The position numbers and the translations under genes were made by a program. Shown one piece after another: positions 53,894 to 62,129 of a stretch of DNA of 64,000 nt. Location of the stretch: positions 372,001 through 436,000 of the forward strand of contig NZ_LKAQ01000001.1 in the NCBI RefSeq assembly GCF_001874525.1. The letters run 5' to 3'. Below the pieces are notes generated by a model. That model saw only the letters and a list, made by a program, of their open reading frames with translations. It was not told where the DNA came from and ran no database searches. The DNA comes from Pseudodesulfovibrio hydrargyri (GTDB lineage Bacteria; Desulfobacterota; Desulfovibrionia; Desulfovibrionales; Desulfovibrionaceae). Numbering within the stretch: the stretch's first letter is position 1; the number at the start of each line of letters is the position of its first letter.

Positions 53894-54739
53894 CTAGAAC
53901 TCCTCATAGACCGCCGGGTCCTGCCCCTTGAGGCGGCCGTCCGGGCGCGTGAGCGCGTCGATGGCCGCCATGTCCGCGTCGCACAACTCGAAGTTGAACA
54001 CGTCCAGGTTCTCCGCCTGACGCTCGGGCGAGGCGGATTTGGGCAGGGGCACGGTGCCGGACTGGACGTGCCAGCGCAGGACGACCTGCGACACGGTCTT
54101 GCCCGTGACCTCGGCGATCTCCCGCAGCGCCTTCTCCTTCAATACATTGTTTGTTCTGGCCAGCGGGCTCCACGCCTGCGTGACGATGCCGTGCCTGCGG
54201 TCGAAGGCGACCTGCTCCTTCTGCGAGAAATACGGGTGCAGCTCCACCTGGTTGACCGCCGGGGGCGTGCCGGTCTCCCGGACCAGGGCGTCCAGGTGGA
54301 CGGGCAGGAAGTTGCATACGCCCGCCGATCGGATCAAGCCGCGCTCCCTGGCCTCGAGCAGGGCCCGCCACGCCTCGACGAACAGCCCCTGTTTCGGGTT
54401 GGGCCAGTGGATCAGATAGAGGTCCCAGTAGTCGAGCCCGGCCCGGTACAGGGACTCCTCCACGGTGCGCAGGGCCTCCTCGCGGCGCTGGTGGCGGCCC
54501 GGCAGCTTGGAGACCAGGAAAAGCTCCTCGCGATCCACCCCGGCCCGCCGCACGGCCTGGCCCAACGCGCCCTCGTTCTCGTAATTGAAGGCCGAGTCCA
54601 GCAGGCGATATCCGGCATCGATGCCGCGCACCAGGGCCTCGACCCCGGCCGAACCGTTGAGTTTGTAGGTGCCCAGGCCGAGAGCGGGCATGGTCCGGCC
54701 GTCGTTCAGGGTGGTCTCGGGAATGCGTATTTCGTGCAT
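53894..54739 (-). CDS. aldo/keto reductase (2,5-diketo-D-gluconate reductase type)
   Basis: 281 residues. The tetrad Asp48, Tyr53, Lys78 and His111 is intact (LDSAFNYENE, VSKLPG, LIHWPNP), and PLPKSASPERQAENL binds NADPH. It belongs to the AKR5-like branch and is unlike the reductase at 6797, which is of the YakC kind. Substrate: a small keto acid or aldehyde. ATG 54739 has GGAG before it; the longer frame runs into uvrC. Confidence 0.9.
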   Translation of the reverse strand: MHEIRIPETTLNDGRTMPALGLGTYKLNGSAGVEALVRGIDAGYRLLDSAFNYENEGALGQAVRRAGVDREELFLVSKLPGRHQRREEALRTVEESLYRAGLDYWDLYLIHWPNPKQGLFVEAWRALLEARERGLIRSAGVCNFLPVHLDALVRETGTPPAVNQVELHPYFSQKEQVAFDRRHGIVTQAWSPLARTNNVLKEKALREIAEVTGKTVSQVVLRWHVQSGTVPLPKSASPERQAENLDVFNFELCDADMAAIDALTRPDGRLKGQDPAVYEEF

Positions 54740-54834
54740 GGCTGTCTCCGGGTATATGAGGATGAAGTTGTGGGCGCGGCCAATGGCCGTTTCCTGCAGC
54801 ATACGGCATTCCCGTCGGGTTTCAACCCGCGAAA

Positions 54835-56649
54835 TCAGGACTCCCGCGACGTTTTCAGGGCCTGCAGGGCGGCGTGGATCTTGTCCGCCCGCTTGGGCCC
54901 GATGCCGGACAGCGCGCCGATGGCCTGGGGGCCGGCCTCGAGCATGGCGTCCAGGGACTCGAAGCGGTCCCAGAGGATACGCGCCGTCTTGAGGCCGATG
55001 CCGGGCAGGGAGGTCAGCTCGCTGCTCAGGACCGCCTTCTTGCGCGCCCGCCGCTGCCTGCCTAGGACGAAACGATGGGCCGCGTCGCGGATCTTCTGCA
55101 AAAAGAGCAGCTCCGGGCTGCCGGGCTTGAGCGGCATGGGGTTCTTGCGGCCGGGCCGAAAAATCACGTCGCCCAACTCGCCCGCGCGCCGGGTCTCGCC
55201 CTTGGCGATGGAGGCCAGCTCCCACCCACACTCCTCGGTGCACTCGGCCAGCCCCTTTTCCACGGCCGCGATCTGGCCTCGGCCGCCGTCGATGAGCACC
55301 AGGTCGGGCCACGGCGGGCCGGACTCCATGCGCCGCCGCGCCCATCCGGCCAGGGCCGCGTAATCGTCGCCCGACCCGTCCAGATCGGGAAAGGCGTACA
55401 CCCGCGAGGCCTCTGGGTTGCGCCGCCCGTCCTCGAAGACCACCTGGCCCACGCGCATGTCCCGGCCGCCCAGGTGCGAGGCGTCCACGCACTCGATGCG
55501 CACGGGTTCCTCTGGCAGGCGCAGGGCCTTTTGCAGCCGGGAGGTGATGGTCTCATGGACCTCCATGGACCGCGCGGCCACGTTGCGGGCGATGCCGAGC
55601 AACTGCTTCTCCTGGGTGTTGCGGGGCGCGACGATATGCACGCCTCGGCCGCTCCGCTCGGCCAGGATCTCGGGCAGCGGGGATTCCTCAAGGTCCATGG
55701 GCACGACCAGCGTGGACGGGATGAACCGGCCCACCCCGTAGAACTGGCCGATGAAGCTCTCGACCACCTCCGGGCCCTCCTCCAGGGTCAGGCCGGGCCA
55801 GAAGAACTGCTTCTGGTCGAGCAGCCGCCCCTGGCGCACGAAAAGCAGCCCGAGGCCGAGCCCCTGGCCGTTCTCCGCGATCCCGACCACGTCGCGGTCG
55901 CGGTTGTCGTGGATCACGGCGGCCTGCCCTTCCACGGTCTTTTTCACCGCCCGGATCTGGTCGCGGTACTCGGCGGCCCGCTCGAACTCCATGTCCCTGG
56001 ACGCCGCCTTCATCTTGCGGGTCAGGTCATCCACCAGCTCCAGGCTGCGGCCGGACAGGAGCATCTCCACCCGGTGGACCATCTCGGCGTACTCCGCGCG
56101 GTCCACGTCCTTGACGCACGGGGCCCAGCACTGGCCGATGTCGTGGTACAGGCAGGGACGCACCCGATTGCGGAAGGCGGCGTCCTTGCATTTGCGCAGG
56201 GGAAAGACCTTGCCAAGCAGCTTCCAGACCGTGCGCGCGGCCGAGGCCGAGGTGAACGGGCCGAAATAGACCGACCCGTCGCGGACCACCTTGCGGGTCA
56301 TGGACAGGCGCGGGAAATCGTTCTGCCGGTCCAGGCGGAAGAGGACGTACTGCTTGTCGTCCTTGAGGACCACGTTGTAGCGCGGCCGGTGCTTCTTGAT
56401 CAGCCCGGACTCCAGGAGCAGGGCCTCCTTTTCCGTGGCCGTGAGCAGGGTGTCGACGTGGCGGATGTGGCCGACCAGCGCCCGGGTCTTGGGGGTCTGC
56501 CCGGCCGGGTTGCGGAAGTAGGAGGCCAGCCTGCGGCGCAGCTTCTTGGCCTTGCCCACATAGAGGATCCGGCCGCGCCCATCCTTCATTAAATAGACGC
56601 CGGGCGTGTCCGGAAAACGGTCGGCAAAAAATTTGTACTCGGTATCCAT
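54835..56649 (-). CDS. uvrC: excinuclease ABC subunit C, UvrC
   Basis: 604 residues. GIY-YIG nuclease (GVYLMKDGRGRILYVGKAKKLRRRL), a Cys-rich insert (CLYHDIGQCWAPC), UVR motif (LTRKMKAASRDMEFERAAEYRDQI), RNase H-like domain (VLIDGGRGQ, RNPEASRVYAFPD) and two helix-hairpin-helix units at the end (SLPGIGLKTA and LSGIGPKRAD). It makes both cuts in nucleotide excision repair. ATG 56649 is preferred; a TTG at 56673 extends the frame by eight basic residues. Neither has a strong ribosome binding site. Confidence 0.96.
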   Translation of the reverse strand: MDTEYKFFADRFPDTPGVYLMKDGRGRILYVGKAKKLRRRLASYFRNPAGQTPKTRALVGHIRHVDTLLTATEKEALLLESGLIKKHRPRYNVVLKDDKQYVLFRLDRQNDFPRLSMTRKVVRDGSVYFGPFTSASAARTVWKLLGKVFPLRKCKDAAFRNRVRPCLYHDIGQCWAPCVKDVDRAEYAEMVHRVEMLLSGRSLELVDDLTRKMKAASRDMEFERAAEYRDQIRAVKKTVEGQAAVIHDNRDRDVVGIAENGQGLGLGLLFVRQGRLLDQKQFFWPGLTLEEGPEVVESFIGQFYGVGRFIPSTLVVPMDLEESPLPEILAERSGRGVHIVAPRNTQEKQLLGIARNVAARSMEVHETITSRLQKALRLPEEPVRIECVDASHLGGRDMRVGQVVFEDGRRNPEASRVYAFPDLDGSGDDYAALAGWARRRMESGPPWPDLVLIDGGRGQIAAVEKGLAECTEECGWELASIAKGETRRAGELGDVIFRPGRKNPMPLKPGSPELLFLQKIRDAAHRFVLGRQRRARKKAVLSSELTSLPGIGLKTARILWDRFESLDAMLEAGPQAIGALSGIGPKRADKIHAALQALKTSRES

Positions 56650-56929
56650 GTCGGTGCGGTTTTTTTTCAACACAATTTAGGCCGGGAAGGACTATACGGG
56701 AATTTTAGCCACAAATCATCCTTCACAATCCTTACGATAACATGCTAAATTAATTTACTTTAACAACATACGACCAAAGGCCGAAGTTCAATTTTTTTGC
56801 CGGTAAAAAAATTTTTACTTTCTTCGCTTTTTTGCCCCAAAACCCTTGCAAAACGCCTTGGGCTGCGATAAACGGAATGCAGTTAAGGCGTTAACTTGGC
56901 TTTTTAACCTGCAAAAAAAGGAAGAACAA
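56650..56929. other. AT-rich upstream region of the porin gene
   Basis: About 280 bases with no gene, far richer in A and T than the rest of the window. It holds a 9-base A/T inverted repeat (56790-56798 and 56805-56813) around GCCGGT, and several runs of six or more A or T. These would bend DNA or act as an UP element for strong transcription. AAGGAAGAA at the end is the porin's ribosome binding site. I could not settle on a -35/-10 pair. Confidence 0.6.
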
Positions 56930-58288
56930 ATGAAACGTTTGTCTCTGCTCGCAGCCGCCCTGGTCATGGTCCTGGGCATGGCTGTGTCCGCTTCCGCCGC
57001 TCCCGAGGTTTCCATCTCCGGTAACCTCCTCGTGAACGCGGTGTGGATGAACAACTGGGACTTCAATGACAACCAGCACTCCAAAAACTTCAACATCGTC
57101 GAGCGTGCCGACCTGTACTTCACGGTGACCGCCAACGAGAACCTGAAAGGTGTTCTCGGCCTGCGTTCCCAGAAGAGCGACAGCAGCTACACCGGCCGTT
57201 GGGGTGGTCGCGAATATGGTCTGGACAAACCCGGCAATACGGACGCCGCCACGCTGGGCATCCGTGACGCCTACATCGACTTCAACTGGCCCGGCACCGA
57301 CATCAACGTCAAGGCCGGTATCTACCCCGTGGCCCTGCCCGCGGCCGTTGGCGGCGCTTCCATGATCGTGGCCGAGCGCGCCGGCGCCGTCATGGTCACC
57401 GCCCCGCTGACCGACAACGTCTCCGTCCTGGCCGGTTACACCCGCCTGTACGACAATGATGACGGCAGCGACGACGAGTTGATGGGCGACAGCTTCCTGG
57501 ACGGCTACCTGATCGCTCTGCCCCTGAACTTCGAAGGCTTCGCCGCCACCCCGTACTTCCTGTACGGCAATGCCGGCAACCACTTCGACGTCACCGATCC
57601 CGCCAACGCTCCTACCGCCGCTGGCTTTGATGATGAAGACGCCGCCGCCTACTGGTACGGCACCGACTTCACCATGTCCATCCTGGATCCCTTCATCGTC
57701 CGCGCCGACGTTGCCTACGGTAACCTCGACAGCGACACCGATGCCAACGAGGCTTCCGGTTGGATGTTCGACGTGGCCTTGGACTACACCGGCTTCGACT
57801 TCATGACCGCGTCCGCGTACTTCGTGTACACCTCCGGTTCTGACGACGACAACTCCGATGGCCTCGAGTCCATGCCCGTCCTGCAGGGCGACTGGGCCGT
57901 TGGCTCCTTCTACTTCGGTGGTGGCGCCATCACCGGTGACGACATGGATTCCGAAGACGGCAATCCCCTCGGCTTCTGGGTCCTCGGTCTGTCTCTGACC
58001 GACATCCAGTCCTTCGCCCAGGGCCTGACCCACGACTTCCACGTCTTGTACGTCAAGGGTACCAACGACGAGGACATGGACGTTTCCGGTTACTCCGCCG
58101 GCGCCCTCCTGACCGAAGAAGACTCCCTGTGGGAAGTTGACTTCAACACCGCTTACGCCGTGTACGACGAACTGACCCTGTACGGCCAGCTCGGCTACAT
58201 CAACTCCGACTTCGACGAAGATGTCTGGGGTAGCGATGTTGAGGACGACGCTTGGAAGGTCGCTACCGGTGTCGTCTACAAGTTCTAA
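56930..58288 (+). CDS. outer-membrane porin of the Desulfovibrionaceae type
   Basis: 452 residues with a signal peptide (about 1-24, SASAA) and an acidic beta-barrel sequence. Pairs of strands alternate with Asp/Asn/Gly loops, and the C-terminal residue is Phe in VVYKF, the BAM signal. SISGNLLVNAVWMNNW is the first strand. It should form a trimeric pore for small solutes. Codon choice differs from the neighbours, with more GGT, GTT and TCC, as in very highly expressed genes. It is monocistronic with a strong terminator. Confidence 0.88.
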   Translation: MKRLSLLAAALVMVLGMAVSASAAPEVSISGNLLVNAVWMNNWDFNDNQHSKNFNIVERADLYFTVTANENLKGVLGLRSQKSDSSYTGRWGGREYGLDKPGNTDAATLGIRDAYIDFNWPGTDINVKAGIYPVALPAAVGGASMIVAERAGAVMVTAPLTDNVSVLAGYTRLYDNDDGSDDELMGDSFLDGYLIALPLNFEGFAATPYFLYGNAGNHFDVTDPANAPTAAGFDDEDAAAYWYGTDFTMSILDPFIVRADVAYGNLDSDTDANEASGWMFDVALDYTGFDFMTASAYFVYTSGSDDDNSDGLESMPVLQGDWAVGSFYFGGGAITGDDMDSEDGNPLGFWVLGLSLTDIQSFAQGLTHDFHVLYVKGTNDEDMDVSGYSAGALLTEEDSLWEVDFNTAYAVYDELTLYGQLGYINSDFDEDVWGSDVEDDAWKVATGVVYKF

Positions 58289-58336
58289 GCTCGCTTAGAA
58301 CCTTAAGCTGAAAAGCTTACTTGCCAAGTGACGCCC

Positions 58337-58380
58337 AGAGGGCCGGGGAGTGCAAACCCCGGCCCTCTTTTCTTTTTTCC
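58337..58380 (+). terminator. porin terminator
   Basis: Perfect 12-bp stem AGAGGGCCGGGG (58337-58348) with 58357-58368, then TTTTCTTTTTT. Confidence 0.93.
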
Positions 58381-58506
58381 GCCGCCGGAACGCGGCGCGC
58401 CCGGGCCCGCTTTCCCTTCCTCGGTGCCCTCGACTTTTGAGCGGCGCTCGGCTATAAAATTTTCCCTTGGACGAACAACAAGACAACCGCCTTTTTCGAG
58501 GTCGAC

Positions 58507-59811
58507 ATGAATTGCAGAGCATTGACATATACGAGCCGTGACGATTGGGACGCCATCGGCCGGTGGCTGGAGCGGCGCAAGGACCCGGACACCAAGGTGG
58601 ACGCCGTGGTGCGGGACACCCTGGCCGACGTCCGCGAGCGCGGCGACGAGGCCCTGGCCGAGTACACCCGCAAATTCGACTGCCCGGACTTCGACGCGGC
58701 CGCCCTGCGCGTGCCCGGACAGGCCATCGAGGCCGCCCTGTCCGGGATACCGGCCCAGGACGTCGCCATACTCGAGGAGGCCATCCGCCGGGTGCGCGAC
58801 TTCCACCTGAACCAGAAGGAGAAGTCCTGGTGGGTCACCGCCGCGGACGGCACCATCCTCGGCCAGATGGTTCGGCCCGTGGACCGCGTGGGGCTGTACG
58901 TGCCCGGCGGCCAGGGGGGCGAGACCCCGCTCATCTCGAGCCTGATCATGAACGCCGTCCCGGCCCAGGTGGCCGGGGTCGAATCCATCGCCGTGACCTC
59001 GCCCCCGCGCAAGGACGGCACGCTCAACCCGTACATCCTGGCCACCGCCGCCCTGCTCGGCCTGGACGAGATCCACCTGACCGGGTCCGCCTGGGCCATC
59101 GCGGCCCTGGCCTACGGCACGGAAACCATCGCGCCGTGCGACGTGCTGGCCGGTCCGGGCAACATCTTCGTGGCCACGGCCAAGTCCCAGCTCATCGGGC
59201 AGGTGGGCATCGACATGGTCGCCGGTCCGTCCGAGATCGTCATCCTGGCCGACGGCTCCGCCAATCCGGCCTGGCTGGCCGCGGACATGCTCTCCCAGGC
59301 CGAACACGATCCCCTGGCCGCGTCCATTCTGGTCACCCCGGATACGGACCTGGCCGCCAGGGTCCGCGAGGAGCTGGACACCCAGTGCGCCGCCCTGCCC
59401 CGCTGCGACATCGCCTGCAAATCCCTGGACGACTGGGGCGGAATCGTCACCGTGCCCGACTTGGCCGCCGGGACGGAGCTGGTCAACCTGCTGGCCCCCG
59501 AGCACCTGGAGCTGGCGGTAAGCGACCCGTGGGCCATGCTCGGCTCCATCCGCCACGCCGGGGCCATCTTCATGGGCCACAACTCGCCCGAACCCGTGGG
59601 CGACTACTTCGCCGGGCCCAATCACGTGCTGCCCACCCTGCGCACGGTCCGTTTTTCCTCCGCCCTGTCGGTGCAGAACTTCTGCAAGAAATCCAGTGTG
59701 ATCGCCGCCAGCCCCAGCTATGTGGCCGAACACGGCGACAAGATCGCCCGGCTGGCCCGGCTGGAAGGGCTCGAAGCCCACGCCCGCAGCGTGGAACAAC
59801 GCAACAAGTAA
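58507..59811 (+). CDS. hisD: histidinol dehydrogenase HisD
   Basis: 434 residues. It oxidises histidinol to histidine in two NAD+-dependent steps. GLYVPGGQGG, GPGNIFVATAKSQLIGQVGIDMVAGPSEIVILAD and SQAEHDP are zinc and NAD site blocks; PEHLEL and GPNHVLPT close the active site. It is followed by purC after 28 bases. The other his genes are not here. Confidence 0.97.
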   Translation: MNCRALTYTSRDDWDAIGRWLERRKDPDTKVDAVVRDTLADVRERGDEALAEYTRKFDCPDFDAAALRVPGQAIEAALSGIPAQDVAILEEAIRRVRDFHLNQKEKSWWVTAADGTILGQMVRPVDRVGLYVPGGQGGETPLISSLIMNAVPAQVAGVESIAVTSPPRKDGTLNPYILATAALLGLDEIHLTGSAWAIAALAYGTETIAPCDVLAGPGNIFVATAKSQLIGQVGIDMVAGPSEIVILADGSANPAWLAADMLSQAEHDPLAASILVTPDTDLAARVREELDTQCAALPRCDIACKSLDDWGGIVTVPDLAAGTELVNLLAPEHLELAVSDPWAMLGSIRHAGAIFMGHNSPEPVGDYFAGPNHVLPTLRTVRFSSALSVQNFCKKSSVIAASPSYVAEHGDKIARLARLEGLEAHARSVEQRNK

Positions 59812-59839
59812 CATTACATCTAATAATAGAGGGAATATC

Positions 59840-60736
59840 ATGGCTGCCGTTCTTGAAACCAACATCACCGAATATCCGCTCATCTCCCGCGGCAAGGTCC
59901 GCGACATCTACGAGATCGACGCGGACACCCTGCTCCTGGTGACCACCGACCGCATTTCCGCCTTCGACGTGGTCATGCCCGATCCCATCGAGGACAAGGG
60001 CAAGGTGCTCAACCAGATCACCCTGTTCTGGATGAAGATGATGGAGGACCTGGTCCCCAACCACATCCTCGCCACCGACGTGGACGACTACCCCGAACCG
60101 CTGCGCAAGTACCGCGACCAGCTGCAGGACCGCTCGGTGCTGGCCAAGAAGGCCAAGCCCCTGCCCATCGAATGCATCGTGCGCGGCTTCATCACCGGCT
60201 CGGGCTGGTCCGACTACCTCAAGACCGGCGAGGTCTGCGGCCACAAGCTGCCCGAGGGACTCAAGGAATCCGAGATGCTCGAAAAGGCCCTGTTCACCCC
60301 GTCCACCAAGGCGGACCTGGGCGAGCACGACGAGAACATCACCCTTGACAAGGCCGCCGAACTGCTCGGCGAGGAGATGATGCGCAAGGTCGAGAAGCTG
60401 GCGCTCGGCATCTACACCCGCGCCCGGGACTACGCCAAAAAGCGCGGCATCCTCATCGCGGACACCAAGTTCGAATTCGGCATCCTGGACGGCGAGCTGA
60501 TCTTCATCGACGAGGCCCTGACCCCGGACTCCTCGCGCTTCTGGCCCGAAGAGGGCTACGCGCCGGGCCAGTCCCAGCCGAGCTTCGACAAGCAGTACTT
60601 CCGCGACTGGCTGTTGGAGATCGGCTTCAACAAGCAGCCGCCCGCGCCGCACGTGCCCGAGGACATCGCCGCGCGGACCCGCGAAAAGTACCTCGAAGCG
60701 TACAAGCTTTTGACCGGAGAGGACCTGAAGGTCTAA
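59840..60736 (+). CDS. purC: SAICAR synthetase PurC
   Basis: 298 residues. ISRGKVRDIYEID is the ATP-binding start, LLLVTTDRISAFDVVMPDPIEDKG and PIECIVRGFITGSGWSDY are family blocks, and IADTKFEFG and IFIDEALTPDSSRFW the catalytic end. It makes SAICAR from CAIR and aspartate in purine synthesis. Of the longer yeast-like class (about 300 residues) rather than the 237-residue E. coli class. GAGGGA lies before ATG 59840. It is closely followed by a small membrane-peptide gene. Confidence 0.97.
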   Translation: MAAVLETNITEYPLISRGKVRDIYEIDADTLLLVTTDRISAFDVVMPDPIEDKGKVLNQITLFWMKMMEDLVPNHILATDVDDYPEPLRKYRDQLQDRSVLAKKAKPLPIECIVRGFITGSGWSDYLKTGEVCGHKLPEGLKESEMLEKALFTPSTKADLGEHDENITLDKAAELLGEEMMRKVEKLALGIYTRARDYAKKRGILIADTKFEFGILDGELIFIDEALTPDSSRFWPEEGYAPGQSQPSFDKQYFRDWLLEIGFNKQPPAPHVPEDIAARTREKYLEAYKLLTGEDLKV

Positions 60737-60745
60737 GGAGGGCGC

Positions 60746-60832
60746 ATGCCCGAATGGTTGCAGCTCATCGCCCTGGTTGTCCTGGGGCTGGTCATCGGCC
60801 GGTTCCTGCGCGGAAAATTCGGCGGAGGATGA
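60746..60832 (+). CDS. 28-residue membrane peptide (small open reading frame)
   Basis: ATG CCC GAA TGG ... TGA encodes one hydrophobic helix (LQLIALVVLGLVIG) followed by a basic, glycine-rich end RFLRGKFGGG. AAGGAGG stands five bases before the ATG, one of the best ribosome binding sites in the window, and the gene begins nine bases after the purC stop, so it is very probably translated. By the positive-inside rule the C-terminus faces the cytoplasm. No known function; too short for a family call. Confidence 0.65.
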   Translation: MPEWLQLIALVVLGLVIGRFLRGKFGGG

Positions 60833-60910
60833 GGGCCGTCGAACCAATGCGGCTGGACGCCGCCCGGCGACAAGGATAAGAAATAGGGGGATCGGGGCCT
60901 GGGGCGCCTC

Positions 60911-60939
60911 TTGACACTCGGCCCGATTCCCCATATGTA
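60911..60939 (+). promoter_or_regulatory. promoter of the rpsF operon
   Basis: TTGACA (60911-60916), a 17-base spacer and TATGTA (60934-60939), 60 bases before the rpsF start. Confidence 0.7.
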
Positions 60940-60956
60940 ACGCCTCTTGCCTTGCT

Positions 60957-60974
60957 CTCCCCCAGGTGGGGGAG
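60957..60974 (+). promoter_or_regulatory. leader hairpin before rpsF, possible S6:S18 binding site
   Basis: CTCCCCC (60957-60963) pairs with GGGGGAG (60968-60974) around AGGT, in the 5' leader between the promoter and the ribosome binding site. Bacterial rpsF operons are often regulated by the S6:S18 complex at a leader hairpin. The required bulge was not checked. Confidence 0.45.
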
Positions 60975-60999
60975 GGCCAATGACCAAAAGGAGAATGAA

Positions 61000-61290
61000 A
61001 TGGCAAACAATTACGAGACGCTCGTCCTGCTCTCCCCGGAGCTGGCGGCAGAGGACAGGACCACCATCCTGGACACTCTGACCGGCATCGTGGATCGCGA
61101 GGGCGGCAAGATGGTTGAGACCGACGACTGGGGCATGCGCCAGCTGGCCTACCCCGTCCAGAAGCAGACCCGTGGATACTACGTTCGCCTGGTGTACGAC
61201 GCCCCCGGCGCGCTGGTTGCCGAACTCGAGCGCAACATCCGCATCACCGACGGCATCTTCAAGTTCATGACCGTCAAACTGGCTGCCTAG
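61000..61290 (+). CDS. rpsF: 30S ribosomal protein S6
   Basis: 96 residues. [90 protein letters not shown] is the full ferredoxin-like S6 fold. It binds S18 in the central domain of 16S rRNA. AAGGAGAATGAA precedes the ATG. First gene of rpsF-rpsR-rplI-dnaB. Confidence 0.97.
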   Translation: MANNYETLVLLSPELAAEDRTTILDTLTGIVDREGGKMVETDDWGMRQLAYPVQKQTRGYYVRLVYDAPGALVAELERNIRITDGIFKFMTVKLAA

Positions 61291-61301
61291 GAGGTTTCAC
61301 C

Positions 61302-61565
61302 ATGGCTTTCCGCAAAAAATTCACCCCGAGGAAGAAGTTCTGCCGCTTCTGCGCGGACGCAGAGCTGCCCCTGGACTACAAGCGCCCGGACATCCTCCGC
61401 GACTTCGTCACCGAACGCGGCAAGATCATCGCCCGTCGCATCACCGGCACCTGCGCCAAGCACCAGCGCCGGCTGACCAACGAGATCAAGCGCGCCCGTC
61501 AGATGGCCCTGCTTTTCTACACCACCGTTCACAGCACCGATGTGAAGAAACGGAGCTCCATGTAG
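61302..61565 (+). CDS. rpsR: 30S ribosomal protein S18
   Basis: 87 residues. CRFC and, later, CAKHQRRL give a C-x2-C...C-x2-H set, so the zinc-binding form. The conserved [27 protein letters not shown] block is complete. It pairs with S6, coded eleven bases upstream. Confidence 0.97.
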   Translation: MAFRKKFTPRKKFCRFCADAELPLDYKRPDILRDFVTERGKIIARRITGTCAKHQRRLTNEIKRARQMALLFYTTVHSTDVKKRSSM

Positions 61566-61577
61566 GAGGGAGGACCC

Positions 61578-62129
61578 ATGAAACTTATCTTACGCGCTGA
61601 CGTCGACGCTTTGGGTCGACTCGGAGACATCGTTACCGTCAAGCCCGGTTACGGCCGCAACTACCTGATTCCCCAGGGACTTGCCAAGCCGGCAACCACC
61701 GCCAACCTGAAGGCCTTCGAACTGGAGCGCCGCAAGCTGCAGGAGCAGGCCGATTCCCTGCGCGCCCAGGCCGAAGGTCTGGCTTCGCGCATCGCCGCTT
61801 CCCCCATCGAGATCGAAGTGCGGGTCGGCGACGGCGACAAGCTGTACGGCTCCGTGACCACCACCAACATCGGTGACGCCATGGAAGCCGCCGGCATCGA
61901 AATCGACCGCCGCAAGATCATCCTGCCCGAGCCCATCCGCTCGCTCGGCGAGTACGAGATCGAGATCCGCCTGCATCCGGACGTTCGCGGCGAGCTGAAG
62001 CTCACCGTCGCCCGCCACGGCGGCCCCGTTGTCGAGGAGATCGAAGAAGTCGAAGAAACCGCAGAAGTGGCCGAGGCCGTCGAGGAATCCGTAGAGAATG
62101 CCGAAGACGCCGAAACCGCAGAGGCCTAA
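61578..62129 (+). CDS. rplI: 50S ribosomal protein L9, with an acidic C-terminal extension
   Basis: 183 residues, about 35 more than E. coli L9. The N-domain MKLILRADVDALGRLGDIVTVKPGYGRNYLIPQGLAKPAT and the connecting helix are typical. The extra C-terminus after residue 152 is almost only Glu, Ala, Val and Asp. Its last codons overlap the start of dnaB by 32 bases, so the extension codes two proteins in two frames. Confidence 0.96.
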   Translation: MKLILRADVDALGRLGDIVTVKPGYGRNYLIPQGLAKPATTANLKAFELERRKLQEQADSLRAQAEGLASRIAASPIEIEVRVGDGDKLYGSVTTTNIGDAMEAAGIEIDRRKIILPEPIRSLGEYEIEIRLHPDVRGELKLTVARHGGPVVEEIEEVEETAEVAEAVEESVENAEDAETAEA

